Shown piece after piece: positions 24,758 through 33,665 of a stretch of 64,000 nt of DNA; the first letter of the stretch is position 1; every line of letters starts with the position of its first letter. Source of the DNA: Nocardiopsis algeriensis (lineage in GTDB: Bacteria; Actinomycetota; Actinomycetes; Streptosporangiales; Streptosporangiaceae); contig NZ_JACHJO010000004.1 of NCBI RefSeq assembly GCF_014203695.1, positions 62,001-126,000 of the forward strand, read 5' to 3'. Under the pieces are notes generated by a model. It saw only the letters and a program-made list of their open reading frames with translations, was not told the origin of the DNA and did not search any database. A program made the position numbers and the translations under genes.

Positions 24758-24961
24758 AGCTGGAAACCGAACAGCTGGGCGGCGCCCGGAGGAAGGTCCG
24801 CCCCCGCCGGCGGCGAACACATCTCGCACGGAGCCGTCCACACCCTGCCCGAGGGCGAGCTCGTCCGCCTGGGGTCATGGCTCCCCTCCCGACACACCGC
24901 CCGCCAGGCAGCCCCCGCCGTCCCGCCCGAGGACCGGGAGCTGCTAATCGCTACCGCGCTG

Positions 24962-25354
24962 GTGCACGACATCGGCTACGCACCCTCCCTGGCGAGAAGC
25001 GGGTTCCATCCGCTCGACGGCGCCCGCTGGCTGCAGGCCCAGGGCGCGGACGAGCGGATGGTGTGCCTGGTGGCCCACCACACCGGGGCCCTCTTTGAGG
25101 CCGAGCGGCGCGGCCTGGCCGACCAGCTGAGCGTCTTCGCCCGGGAGGAGTCGGCGACCTCCGACGCGCTGTGGTACGCGGACCTGACCAGCGGCCCCAC
25201 CGGCTGTGCAACCACGTTCGAGGCGCGGGTCGAGGAGATCCTCACGCGCTACGCCCCCGGCTCGGTGGTGCATGAGTCCATCTCCGCAGCCAGACTCACC
25301 CTCGCCGGCGCGGTGCGCAGAACCCGGGAGCGGCTGACCGCCTATCCCAGGTAG
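24962..25354 (+). CDS. HD-domain phosphohydrolase-like protein, 5' end probably lost
   Basis: From GTG 24962 the product is 130 aa, but the frame stays open back to 24758 and the upstream residues (RHTARQAAPAVPPEDRELLIA) belong to the same domain. No ATG, GTG or TTG occurs in that stretch, so the original start seems lost. HD signature: ALVHDIGYAP, then FHPLDGARWL and VAHHTGA, with YADLTSG supplying the last Asp. Such proteins are metal-dependent phosphohydrolases of nucleotides. The 3' part is duplicated as a relic at 19453-19671. The end overlaps the convergent NUDIX gene by 13 bp. Confidence 0.65.
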   Translation: MHDIGYAPSLARSGFHPLDGARWLQAQGADERMVCLVAHHTGALFEAERRGLADQLSVFAREESATSDALWYADLTSGPTGCATTFEARVEEILTRYAPGSVVHESISAARLTLAGAVRRTRERLTAYPR

Positions 25355-25818
25355 GGCTCTGTCCGTTCCTCCAAAGCGTGGCGCACACGCAGCGCCATCG
25401 ACGGATGCATCCTGTACTCCCCCACATCCTCCGGTGCCACCCACACCACCTGCGTCGACTCGCTGCTCGGTGTCGGTTCCCCGCCCGTGGCGCGGGCCCG
25501 GAAGACGAACGAGCACTCCTGGCGGCACTCGCCGTCGCTGGTGTAGTAGATGAGGTGTCCGGGGTCGGTGTACATCCCCACGAGCCCGGTGACCTCGCAA
25601 TGGATTCCGGTCTCCTCCAGGGTCTCACGCACCGCGCATTCGGCCAGGTGCTCCCCCGGGTCCATGGCCCCGCCCGGCATCGCCCAATTGCCGTTGTCGC
25701 TCCGGCAGATCAGCAGCAGCCGGCCCTGACCGTCGAACACCGCCGCGTTCGCGGACGGGACGATGCTGTTCGCCGCCGGGGCGTCGGGGTCGTCGAGGTA
25801 GTCAATACGTCGTCCCAC
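25342..25818 (-). CDS. NUDIX hydrolase (first of five)
   Basis: 158 aa from GTG 25818, chosen by alignment with the paralogue at 32422-32889. The Nudix box is complete: GGAMDPGEHLAECAVRETLE followed by ETGI, matching GX5EX7REUXEEXGU. Strand motif AAVFDGQGRLLLI precedes it. Predicted cytoplasmic pyrophosphohydrolase of a nucleoside diphosphate derivative; substrate unknown. The middle contains TSDGECRQECSFVFRARATGG, typical of the ADP-ribose/MutT-like subgroup. Confidence 0.88.
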   Translation of the reverse strand: MGRRIDYLDDPDAPAANSIVPSANAAVFDGQGRLLLICRSDNGNWAMPGGAMDPGEHLAECAVRETLEETGIHCEVTGLVGMYTDPGHLIYYTSDGECRQECSFVFRARATGGEPTPSSESTQVVWVAPEDVGEYRMHPSMALRVRHALEERTEPYLG

Positions 25819-25984
25819 GGAATCAGGCCCTTTCCTGGCGCGATGCAGGTGTGCTGACTTCCCACACCCTGACGAAACTGGACATGTAGTGATCGAAGAG
25901 ACCGGGCTCGGGTGCTCGTCGTAGGTGTATGACGGGGTTGCGCGCGGCTGGAAACCCGTAGGCATGGGTGTTGGCCAGTAGGTT

Positions 25985-26886
25985 GAGCCTTTTTCATCCT
26001 GAACGCGCAGGTCACAGCCTCGTACCAGCTCGCCGTGAGCACCCCTGACAGCAAGAAGCCCCTGGTAGATGGATTAACGACCAAGAAAACCCGCCCCACC
26101 AGAGGCTCCACATGCTGTTCTACCGTGCCGCGCTACCCCCTGTCACGCCGGACCCTGAACCTGGCCGCCCGCACCATCCGCGCCCACCGCAAGAACACCG
26201 GTTCTCGATGGCGACGCCTGGACCCGGCCGCCCAGGCCCTGCTCGTCCTGGTCCACCTGTACAAGGGCGAACCGTTCGCCCAGGTCGCGGCCGGCTTCGG
26301 TGTCGGCACCACCACCGCCTGGCGCTACGTGCACGAGACCACCGCCCTGCTCGCCGCCCAGGCGCCCACCCTGGAACAGGGGCTGCGCCGCGCCCGCCGC
26401 AAGGGCTGGGCGTACGTGATCGTGGACGGCACGCTGATCGCCTGCGACCCTCTGGCGGCCGACCGCCCCTTCTACTCCGGCAAGCACAAGCAACATGGCA
26501 TGAACATCCAGGTCGTCGCGGCCCCGGGCGGCGAACCGCTGTGGACGTCCTGGTCCCTGCCCGGGGCGGTGCACGACACCCAGGCCGCCCGGGTGTGGAA
26601 GATCGCCGAGCGCATCGAGACGGCCGGGCTCATCGGGCTGGGCGACAAGGGCTACGTCGGGCTGTCGGAGGCGGTGTTCTGCCCGTTCAAAGGCCGCGGC
26701 AAGGCGCAGTGGAAGAAGAACGCCAACTCCGAGCACACCAAGCTCCGCTCGCCGGGTGAGCGCGCGATCGCCCAGCTCAAGCAGTGGGCCATCCTGCGCC
26801 GCCTGCGCTGCTGCCCCAACCGGGCCGGCCAGATCACCCGCGCTGTGCTGATCCTTCAGCTCCGAGAAGCAAGATGAAAAGGGCTC
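25985..26886 (+). mobile_element. IS5-family insertion sequence (about 0.9 kb)
   Basis: Terminal inverted repeats GAGCCTTTTTCATC (25985-25998) and GATGAAAAGGGCTC (26873-26886) differ at one base and bracket one intact transposase gene. No clear target duplication is seen. Confidence 0.75.
26125..26877 (+). CDS. IS5-family DDE transposase (intact)
   Basis: About 250 aa from GTG 26125 (MPRYPLSRRTLNLAART); the frame is open further upstream to ATG 26035. Helix-turn-helix part GEPFAQVAAGFGVGTTTAWRY, then the DDE_Tnp_4 core: YVIVDGTLIA (Asp1), FYSGKHKQHGMN, GLGDKGYVG (Asp2) and SPGERAIAQLKQW (Glu). The frame is uninterrupted, so the element may still be mobile. The stop codon lies inside the right inverted repeat. 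Confidence 0.88.
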   Translation: MPRYPLSRRTLNLAARTIRAHRKNTGSRWRRLDPAAQALLVLVHLYKGEPFAQVAAGFGVGTTTAWRYVHETTALLAAQAPTLEQGLRRARRKGWAYVIVDGTLIACDPLAADRPFYSGKHKQHGMNIQVVAAPGGEPLWTSWSLPGAVHDTQAARVWKIAERIETAGLIGLGDKGYVGLSEAVFCPFKGRGKAQWKKNANSEHTKLRSPGERAIAQLKQWAILRRLRCCPNRAGQITRAVLILQLREAR

Positions 26887-26956
26887 ACTGGGTGTTCAAG
26901 CCGTTATGACGAAGGTCCCCCCGATTCGGTTCCCGCCTCATTCTTCTCTATCTTCA

Positions 26957-28030
26957 CTGAAGTTTGATTGTTTGTTTCCCGGGCGGGCGCACGCCCTTCT
27001 ACCTGGGGCCTCTCTCCGAAGAGGGGGTGTCATGGATGCCCACGACAAGCAGCAGCACCGATTGAGGGTGGCCGTCCTGCGAGCAGGGCCAGATGGCCGA
27101 CGCCCAGATCGACGAGGTGCTCAGCGTCACCGCTCGCGCGGTCAACAACTGGCGGCGCACCTGGTATCAGGGCGGCACCGACGCGCTGATGAGCAAGGAC
27201 CCCGCACCGGCTCTGAGGGGCACCTGGGCCCCGACCAGCGCCTGCGGCTGCGGTAACTGCTGCGCCGGGGCGCCAAGGACGACAGTTTTGCCACCGATGC
27301 CTGGGCTTTGAACCGGGCGCGGCAGGTGATCGCCGAGACCTTCGGCGCCGCCTACGCCGACCTCTTGGGGGTATGGCGTTTGTTGAGGGCGATGGGGTGG
27401 TCGGTGCAGGTCCCTTCCTTGCCGCGCTGTGGAGCGCGAGGAGGAGGCTATCGCCGCCTGGATGGAGCAGACCTGGCCTCAGATCGAAAAAAGGGGGCCC
27501 GAACCGGGGCTTGGATCCTGTTCGAGGACGAGGCGGGCACGGGACTGACCGGGGCTTGGTCCCGCATCTGGGCACCGGTGGGGCAGAGGCCGGTGCTGCA
27601 CGTGGTCAAGGGCCGCCCGGCGAAGATGTCGATGGTCGCGGTGTGCTGCTACCGGCGCGGCCATGCGCCGCGGATGCTGTTTCGCACCCGCCCCGGGGCG
27701 ATACCGCGACCTGGTCGCTTTCGGGGGCGGCGTCCATCGGGTGCTGGACGCGCCGGTGATCTTGGTGTGGGACAACCTGGCCGCCCACCGCAGCCGGTGG
27801 ATACGCGCGGCGATCCAGGCCCGGGAGTGGCTGGAGGTGGAGTACCTGCCCGCTTGTGCTCTCGAGCTGAACCCGGTGGAGCAGGCCTGGTCCCATCTCA
27901 AGAGCACGGGGTTGGCCAATCTCGCGGCGCTGTCCTTTACGGAGCTGAGCGAAGCGGTCCGGTTGGGGCTGGTGGACGGGTTCCTCGCCCATGCCGGACT
28001 CCAGCTCGGAACCGAATAATCAAACCTCAG
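26957..28030 (+). mobile_element. IS630-family insertion sequence, degenerate
   Basis: Ends CTGAAGTTTGATTGTT (26957-26972) and AATAATCAAACCTCAG (28015-28030) are near-perfect inverted repeats. The same end is found on the relic at 6183-6198. The internal transposase is frameshifted. Confidence 0.78.
27032..28019 (+). pseudogene. IS630-family transposase with several frameshifts
   Basis: Starts at ATG 27032 (MDAHDKQQHRL). Homology then switches frame repeatedly: MADAQIDEVLSV...NNWRRTW (from 27093), LNRARQVIAETFG and LLRAMGWSVQ (from 27308), GAWILFEDEAGTGLTGAWSR with the first Asp, and finally VILVWDNLAAHRS and ALELNPVEQAWSHLK (from 27663) with the remaining catalytic residues. At least three indels are needed to join these, so no functional enzyme can be made from this copy. 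Confidence 0.8.
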
Positions 28031-28259
28031 TCTGATGCGGTCGCTGGTTCTGCGCGGGGCTCCCCGGACTCCGGCCACAGGTGCTGGACGTCCGCGCCAA
28101 GGACTTCGGCAACGGCGTGGGAGTTGCGGCGGCAGGGAACACATCCGGTACTGATCGGTGGGCCACGCTCTTGGGGTCGGTGCCCACATGCTCGGAGAAG
28201 GAGGCCATCGCATTCCCGGATTGCTCCAAGCGGACACGCAGTCGTTCGTTGGGGGGCAT
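28031..28259 (-). pseudogene. Helix-turn-helix gene, frameshifted and cut by IS630
   Basis: From ATG 28259 leftward: MPPNERLRVRLEQSGNAMAS then SEHVGTDPKSV, the start of an actinobacterial XRE-like DNA-binding protein. After a frameshift the expected continuation appears (VPCRRNSHAVAEVLGADVQHLWPE). The gene then ends at the IS630 right end (28030), which removed the rest. Confidence 0.6.
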
Positions 28260-28654
28260 GGGGACGTTTCTAGCACGCCGAGACGCCTTGCGAGGTGTTC
28301 TGCGTGCGGTAGAGGTGTCCCACTGACGTGGAAAGACGGGCACTTCCTGAGCTCCTGGCCATGCAAGGAAGCGGTCCTGGTTCCCAGACGGAGCAGGTTC
28401 TGTGGAAGGGACAGTCACATGGCTACCTCCGCGCTTCGGCGTTGCGCTTCCGGAGTACAAGCGAGACAATTTTCAAGCAGGACAAAAGATCGAACCTGGA
28501 GCGAAAATCCACGAAGGAGACCTCCCCAAGGAGAAGGGCTTCCCTGACCCTCCACCTTCAACAGTCGAAGCAGGACAACCACTTGAGAGATCCGAGCACT
28601 TCATTGAGAACATGCCTCTGGCCGGGCAGCAAAGAAGGGAAAGAATAAATTCCC
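28260..28654. other. Region upstream of the first immunity gene
   Basis: One rightward frame (about 28402-28650) reads through PEYKRDNFQAGQKIEPG and then into the wrong frame of the immunity gene. By position it could be a decayed toxin C-terminus, but I cannot support a specific family. Confidence 0.3.
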
Positions 28655-29083
28655 ATGGAAATTTCTCTTCAAGAAGAGCTGGTTCGCGAGATGGCACTCG
28701 AGCTTGTCAGGAGTGCTCCGGATGGCTGGCGCGTGATGAACTACAGGTACGAGAGCATAGGAAGGGTCGGCGCAAGCGAAAATCTTGTGACCTTTGACAG
28801 GGGTGAGACAGCAAGAAGTAGATACCCAAGATCCGTGAGAGAAAAGGCAAGATCCCTTAAGGAGAGAATGTATCAAGAGGCTAGGGGAACGTGGTTTTCC
28901 ATGTCGCTCAATATAATTCCCCCCGGGAGGTTCAAGGCAGAATTCAACTATGACAAAAACACGAGCATCCACCCCCTCCCCCCACTCCCGGGTGGCTATT
29001 CCTACGAATTGGAAAAATACCCTCGCGACCCCGAGCACATTCCTGCCTGGCTACAGGAAAAGCTTCGCCAGGCACAAGAATAA
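28655..29083 (+). CDS. YezG-like (DUF600) immunity protein, copy 1
   Basis: 142 aa. The pattern W.VMNYRYESIGRVGASENLVTF, then LKERMYQEARGTWFSMSL and PGRFKAEFNYD is like the YezG/DUF600 immunity fold, where a WxSxxF..L strand and GKFKIEFDYE precede the end. These proteins neutralise cognate nuclease toxins of polymorphic toxin systems. It is one of three clear copies (29297-29731, 31510-31941), about 60-75 percent alike by eye. Lower GC than the flanks, with many AAA, AGA and ATA codons, suggests transfer as a cassette. No complete toxin gene is adjacent. Confidence 0.62.
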   Translation: MEISLQEELVREMALELVRSAPDGWRVMNYRYESIGRVGASENLVTFDRGETARSRYPRSVREKARSLKERMYQEARGTWFSMSLNIIPPGRFKAEFNYDKNTSIHPLPPLPGGYSYELEKYPRDPEHIPAWLQEKLRQAQE

Positions 29084-29174
29084 TGGTAACCCTCACCGAA
29101 CCACACCCCCGCCCGCCGGAGTTAGCTCAAGGCCCCGACAAGTCGAGCACGTAGCCGATGTTGAAGAAACAAAT

Positions 29175-29273
29175 TACTTGGGGTGCAGCCTTCGCGAGTC
29201 CTGGTGGGTCGGCAGCTTGACGATCAGGACCGACTCCCCCTGGCACAAGAAGATCATACCGGCCGGAGCATAG
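29175..29273 (+). pseudogene. Toxin C-terminal tail relic before immunity copy 2
   Basis: A 32-residue frame (YLGCSLRESWWVGSLTIRTD...WHKKIIPAGA) ends 23 bp before the immunity gene. A diverged version (CKPWWIGSLTAKVS...WRAKITP) lies in the same position before immunity copy 3. The shared WW.GSL...W..KI.P pattern directly upstream of an immunity gene suggests the last residues of a displaced toxin. Confidence 0.4.
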
Positions 29274-29296
29274 GGCATTAAAAGAAAGGAAAATTC

Positions 29297-29731
29297 ATGG
29301 ATGCTTCCCAGCAGGAGAAACTGGTTCGCGAGATGGCTCTTGAAATCCTCGAGGGGGCCCCGAGAGGCTGGAGTGTTATGAAATACAGGTACGAGCACAT
29401 AGGAAGGGCCGGTGCAGGTGAGAATCTTGTGACCTTTGAGGATGGAGAGACAAAGAGGAAGCGCCAGCCGTATTCTGTGATAGAGAAGGCAATTTCCCTC
29501 AAGGAAGGAATGTACGAGAAGGGCAAGGGCACATGGTTTTCCATGGAACTTAAAATAACCCGCCCAGGAAAATTTAGGGCCGAATTCAACTACGACAGGG
29601 AAGCGGACATCCATCCCCTCCCTGTGTCAGCGGACAGCTACGCTTTGGAGATGCGAAAATTTCCACGGGATCCCGAGTACATTCCTGGCTGGCTACAGGA
29701 AAAGCTTCGCGAGGCACGAGGGAAACAGTAA
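29297..29731 (+). CDS. YezG-like (DUF600) immunity protein, copy 2
   Basis: 144 aa with ribosome-site-like AAAGGAAAA upstream of ATG 29297. Same blocks as copy 1: GWSVMKYRYEHIGRAGAGEN, LKEGMYEKGKGTWFSMELKI and PGKFRAEFNYDREADIHPL, ending YIPGWLQEKL. The 3' flank (GTAACCCTCACCG...CGCCCCGCCCGTC) is shared with the other copies, so duplication included the terminator. Probably protects against a specific toxin variant encoded elsewhere. Confidence 0.62.
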   Translation: MDASQQEKLVREMALEILEGAPRGWSVMKYRYEHIGRAGAGENLVTFEDGETKRKRQPYSVIEKAISLKEGMYEKGKGTWFSMELKITRPGKFRAEFNYDREADIHPLPVSADSYALEMRKFPRDPEYIPGWLQEKLREARGKQ

Positions 29732-29842
29732 CCCTCACCGGACCGCGCCCCGCCCGTCAGAGCTCGTTCGGGTTCCCGGCAAGTCGGGTCCACAGGCGAC
29801 CCCGAAGAACGGCAGGGCCCGTCCAGGCAGGCCCCGAAGCGC

Positions 29843-31123
29843 CAGGGCCCCGGCAAAGTCAGGTCTGTAGGAGTCTGAGTGGGCGAGCCTCGTCGCGGAT
29901 CATGTGACGGTTGGCCTCGGCGATATTGTCAAACCCCGCAGCCCGGAGCAGTCCGATCGCGGTGTTGCGCAGAGCCGCCATGACCTGCGGAGCGCTGCCC
30001 GTGCGCACCTGGGAGCGGTCCTCGTCGTAGGTCACATCCCGCACATGATGGAGCTTGTTCTCGATCCCCCAGTGCCGGCGCACCCACCCCGACAGCACCA
30101 ACGCAGGCGCAACGCGGTGGTCGGCAGAGGTGATCAGGTAGACGACCTCCACGCTCTTGCGCTTGACCGAGTCCTTGGACTTCTTGCGCCAGGTGGCCCG
30201 GCGCAGCTGGGCGACCTGAGCGGCGCCTTCGAAGGTGATCCACTCCGGAACTTGGGCGGTCTTGATCGTGCGGGTCTCTTTGCGGCCGTGCCCGCTATCG
30301 CGTGTGCTGTGTGCGGGCACCTGCTTCCACGGCAGCTCCTTGAGCTGGGCGTAGAGGTGTTTGTTGTCGGCCTTGACCGTGAAAACGTAGTGGGCGCCCC
30401 CGGCCCGGATGGTGGTGGCGGTGTCGGTCCGGGTGTGCATCGCGTCGAGGGTGACCACGGCCCCGTTGATGTCGACGAACCCGAGTAGATCCCGCACGGC
30501 GGGGATCTCGTTGCTCTTGGCGTCCACAGCGACCTGGCCCAGAGTGCTGATACCGCACAAAGCAGCGACCAGGTGTGGTGCCCGTTCGGTGCCGGCACGG
30601 GCACCGCGCAGGGTCTTACCGTCCAAGGAGATGACCCGCAGCCCGTTGACCATGACCAGGCGGGTGGCGGCCCAGGCGCCCAGCACCTGATCGAGCAGGT
30701 CGGCGCCCAGACGAGCGAAGGTACGACGGAAGGTCGCCCCGTCAGCTGCGTCTCGGACCATGCCCAGGATGGTGAGTGTGTGAGTGGTGCTCTCAGCGGC
30801 CCATTGGCCGATCGCGGTGAACCCTTTGGCCCCGGGCAGGACCGCACAGACGGCCACGGCGATCAGCGCGGCCAGTGGGTAGCGTCGTCCACGGGGTTTG
30901 CGTGGATCGGGCACACGAAGGACCTGGAGAAGGTGGTCCTGGCGGGAGACGGGTTCGACGATGAGCTCGCCGGGATGAGACGATGGCATACGTGGGCGTG
31001 TTCCTCGGATAGATGGCAGCGTGAAGAACTTCCATCCAACCGGGTCGAACACGCCCGTTTCTGCTTGTTCGCCCTACGAGGACGCAGGTCATATCCCTAC
31101 CGCCCGACTTTGCCGGAGCCCTG
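29843..31123 (-). mobile_element. ISAs1-family insertion sequence (about 1.28 kb)
   Basis: Inverted repeats CAGGGCCCCGGCAAAGTCAGG at 29843-29863 and its near-complement at 31103-31123 bracket one transposase gene. No flanking target duplication is visible, so adjacent DNA may have been deleted or exchanged after insertion. Confidence 0.75.
29859..30989 (-). CDS. ISAs1-family transposase
   Basis: 376 aa from ATG 30989 ([13 protein letters not shown]). Hallmarks: [20 protein letters not shown] at the N-terminus, [12 protein letters not shown] (first Asp), [14 protein letters not shown] (second Asp), and the [19 protein letters not shown]lu region. The frame is intact. The element has inserted between immunity copy 2 and a gene fragment. 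Confidence 0.92.
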   Translation of the reverse strand: MPSSHPGELIVEPVSRQDHLLQVLRVPDPRKPRGRRYPLAALIAVAVCAVLPGAKGFTAIGQWAAESTTHTLTILGMVRDAADGATFRRTFARLGADLLDQVLGAWAATRLVMVNGLRVISLDGKTLRGARAGTERAPHLVAALCGISTLGQVAVDAKSNEIPAVRDLLGFVDINGAVVTLDAMHTRTDTATTIRAGGAHYVFTVKADNKHLYAQLKELPWKQVPAHSTRDSGHGRKETRTIKTAQVPEWITFEGAAQVAQLRRATWRKKSKDSVKRKSVEVVYLITSADHRVAPALVLSGWVRRHWGIENKLHHVRDVTYDEDRSQVRTGSAPQVMAALRNTAIGLLRAAGFDNIAEANRHMIRDEARPLRLLQT

Positions 31124-31127
31124 CCTA

Positions 31128-31385
31128 TGGAACGGGATCCTCAAGAGGAATATAGGAATTCTGAAAAGAGCTTACAGTACTGAGTACGCAGAGGGGGTTT
31201 CGGGTGGCAAAGATGCACTCGCCGGACAGTGGCTCGATCTTGCCAGCGAGGAGCCTTCAATTAAATTCAGCATGGAAATCGTATATGACGACACACTTCC
31301 AGAGCATGAGAGAAACGAATTTCAGGAGAGACAGAACCTCACCAATGAAGCAGAAAGGCATGAAAAAACCGACCCGAAGAAATGA
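31128..31385 (+). pseudogene. Gene fragment to the right of ISAs1, possible toxin C-terminus
   Basis: The frame continues from within the IS and after its right end reads AYSTEYAEGVSGGKDALAGQ, then SIKFSMEIVYDDTLPEHE and a charged end DPKK at 31385. Its low GC and AT-rich codons match the immunity cassettes. No start codon of its own is evident; it looks like the 3' end of a gene beheaded by ISAs1. Family not recognised. Confidence 0.4.
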
Positions 31386-31391
31386 ATCACC

Positions 31392-31508
31392 TTGGAGTAC
31401 CGCCTTTGCAAACCCTGGTGGATCGGGAGCTTGACGGCCAAAGTCAGCCTTCTCTGGCGTGCGAAAATCACCCCAAACGATCTACAAAGAAGTAGAGGAA
31501 GAAAATTC
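31392..31508 (+). pseudogene. Second toxin-tail relic, before immunity copy 3
   Basis: Frame LEYRLCKPWWIGSLTAKVS then LLWRAKITPND parallels the relic at 29175-29273 and likewise ends directly at the following immunity gene. It supports a repeated toxin-tail/immunity cassette. Confidence 0.4.
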
Positions 31509-31509
31509 C

Positions 31510-31941
31510 ATGGACACTTCACGGCAAGAGGAGCTGGTTCGCGAGATGGCTCTTGAAATCCTCGAGGGAGCTCCGGATGGCTGGACTGCGATGAATTATA
31601 GGTATGAGCACATAGGAAGGGCTGGCGCAAGCGAAAACCTTGTAACCTTTGAAAATGGAGAAATAAAAAGGAAGCGCCATCCGCGCTCTGTAATGAAGAA
31701 GGCGATTTCCCTCAAGGAAGGAATGCACCAAGAAGGTAAGGGCACATGGCTCTCCATGGAGCTAACCATAACCCAGCCGGGGAGGTTTAAAGTAGAATTT
31801 AACTACGACAAGAATACAAGCATTCACCCCCTTCCCCCATTGCCGGGCGGATATGCTTATGAATTGGAAAAGTACCCTCGCGACCCCGAGTACATTCCTG
31901 ACTGGCTACAGGAAAAGCTGCGCCAGGCACAGGGAGAGTAG
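31510..31941 (+). CDS. YezG-like (DUF600) immunity protein, copy 3
   Basis: 143 aa from ATG 31510 with GTAGAGGAAG upstream. Blocks GWTAMNYRYEHIGRAGASEN, LKEGMHQEGKGTWLSMELTI, PGRFKVEFNYDKNTSIHPL and YIPDWLQEKLRQAQ make it the closest relative of copy 1 at its C-terminus and of copy 2 at its N-terminus. This mosaic pattern fits recombination among copies. Confidence 0.62.
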   Translation: MDTSRQEELVREMALEILEGAPDGWTAMNYRYEHIGRAGASENLVTFENGEIKRKRHPRSVMKKAISLKEGMHQEGKGTWLSMELTITQPGRFKVEFNYDKNTSIHPLPPLPGGYAYELEKYPRDPEYIPDWLQEKLRQAQGE

Positions 31942-31965
31942 TAACCTTCACAGAAATGTGCCCCG

Positions 31966-31996
31966 CCCGTCGGAGCTCGTTCGAGTTCCCGACGGG
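31966..31996 (+). terminator. Putative terminator after immunity copy 3
   Basis: Perfect 8-bp stem CCCGTCGG (31966-31973) / CCGACGGG (31989-31996), 25 nt after the stop. A related but decayed version follows copies 1 and 2. Confidence 0.5.
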
Positions 31997-32421
31997 TCGG
32001 GCCCGTAAGCGATCCCGAAAAGCAGTAGGTTCCTCTCAGACAGGCCTCGAAGCGCGAGAGCCGTCTTTACTGTCATCGCGAAATCCATCCCGAATCCCGC
32101 CCGTGGGCCATGTGAAGCACCACTCGCACCAGCACGAGGCTGTGGCTTATCCGAAGCTTTACCGACAGGACAGCGCCATCTCCAAGCCGTTCGAGGTCCT
32201 GGCCGACAAGCCGGAATGCTACGTGCACTCCGATGCGGTCAGGCTGACCAATTGACTGTCGGCACCAGGCGTCCGACTGGCTGTACATCCGAAACGAGGG
32301 CTCGCACTGAGCCAGGCGGCGCGCGCCCCCGGTAACCGGACCGGTGCCGACCGCTCCGAGTTCCCAGCGGCCAGGCCGGCGGACCCGGTGGTGCCGACAA
32401 GAACGAAGCCGACTCACACGG
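31997..32421. other. Gap with a possible gene remnant
   Basis: A rightward frame ending at 32255 reads KHHSHQHEAVAYPKLYRQDS...VHSDAVRLTN, which looks like the end of a real protein but has no start and no family I can name. The rest is empty. Confidence 0.3.
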
Positions 32422-32889
32422 TCAACCGGCATGGGGCGAGCCTCCGGCCAAGGCGTGTTCGACACGCATCCGCTGCGTGTGGTGCATCTCCAACCCCACC
32501 GCTTCCTCGGGGGTGAACCAGCACACCTCGTGGGACTCGTCGCTCACCGCCATGCTTCCACCCACCGCCCGGGCGCGGAAGCAGATGTTGAACTGGCGGC
32601 GCACCTCCCCGTCGCTGTAGGCGATGATGTGGCGGGCATCGGTGTAGGTGCCCACCAGTCCGGTCACCTCCACCTCGTAGCCGGTCTCCTCACGCACCTC
32701 CCGTACGGCAGCCTCAGGAAGGCTCTCGTCCATCTCCATCGCTCCGCCCGGCATCGCCCACAGACCGTTGTCCACCCGCCGCTGCAACAACAGCCGCCCC
32801 GCGTCGTCGAACACCGCAGCGCTTGCGGCCACCACCAGGTTGTTGGGCGCCGGGGCGGTCGGGTCGTCGTAGTACTCGGTACGGGCCAT
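32422..32889 (-). CDS. NUDIX hydrolase (second)
   Basis: 155 aa from ATG 32889. Starts MARTEYYDDPTAPAPNNLVV like the paralogue at 25342-25818. Complete Nudix box GGAMEMDESLPEAAVREVRE then ETGY. Substrate unknown; likely a nucleotide-derivative pyrophosphohydrolase. It is divergent from the third NUDIX gene with 54 bp between starts. Confidence 0.9.
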   Translation of the reverse strand: MARTEYYDDPTAPAPNNLVVAASAAVFDDAGRLLLQRRVDNGLWAMPGGAMEMDESLPEAAVREVREETGYEVEVTGLVGTYTDARHIIAYSDGEVRRQFNICFRARAVGGSMAVSDESHEVCWFTPEEAVGLEMHHTQRMRVEHALAGGSPHAG

Positions 32890-32943
32890 GCGCTGCTTGT
32901 CCCTCCAGAGTTCCGGGCAGTCGCCACACAGTAGTTTCGGGGC

Positions 32944-33489
32944 ATGGACAGGAGCGAGGACCATCGAGGCCGCTGGACGGTACACGGTGAACGTACTCTC
33001 TACGGCAGCCCGTGGGTGCGCTTGGGCAAGGCCGACATCACCACGCCCTCCGGCAACAGGTTCGAGCACCACACCGTCACCCTGCCCTCAGCCGCGGTGA
33101 TCGCGATCCTGAGCCAAGCCGGCGAGCACGTCCTGATGAGCTACCGGCACCGATTCGTGCCCGACGTGTGGGGATGGGAGTTGCCCGGTGGCCTTCTGGA
33201 TCCCGACGAGACCCCGGAGCAGGCCGTGGTGCGTGAAGCGCTGGAGGAGACCGGATACCGGATCGGCTCGGTGGAACACGTGGTCACCTTCGAGCCCATG
33301 GTCGGCACAGTCCGCAGCCCCCACCATGTCTTCATCGGCCGCAACGCCCACCTGGCCGCAGACCCCACCGAGTTCGACGAAGGCGTCTACGAGTGGATTC
33401 CGCTGGCCAAGGCGCGGAAGTTGATCGCCCAGGGCCAGGTGCAGAGCTCGGGAACCCTCATCGCCCTGCTTCACCTTCTCGCTTCCTGA
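32944..33489 (+). CDS. NUDIX hydrolase, ADP-ribose pyrophosphatase-like (third)
   Basis: 181 aa. N-terminal domain-swapping strands W..YGSPWVRLGKADI and then VAILSQ....LMSYRHRFVPDVWGWELPGG, as in ADP-ribose pyrophosphatases (NudF type). Nudix box GGLLDPDETPEQAVVREALE then ETGY. An R-H-R-F-V-P..W-E-L-P pattern upstream of the box is typical of this subgroup. It would hydrolyse ADP-ribose or a nucleotide sugar. Divergent from the second NUDIX gene. Confidence 0.9.
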   Translation: MDRSEDHRGRWTVHGERTLYGSPWVRLGKADITTPSGNRFEHHTVTLPSAAVIAILSQAGEHVLMSYRHRFVPDVWGWELPGGLLDPDETPEQAVVREALEETGYRIGSVEHVVTFEPMVGTVRSPHHVFIGRNAHLAADPTEFDEGVYEWIPLAKARKLIAQGQVQSSGTLIALLHLLAS

Positions 33490-33665
33490 CACGGCCTGCG
33501 TCCCAAGGCCCGAGTGTCACATCCCATGGTTCTGGTGGAGCCGTGCTTCTGGGTTCTCAAGCCACTCCGCGTTACGGCGAGAAGCACGTCTGTAGCCGCG
33601 CGGGCCTGTTGAGAGCATCCTGGTGAACGTCACCATCCATCTCGTTGGTCCCTGAGGAGCCAACC

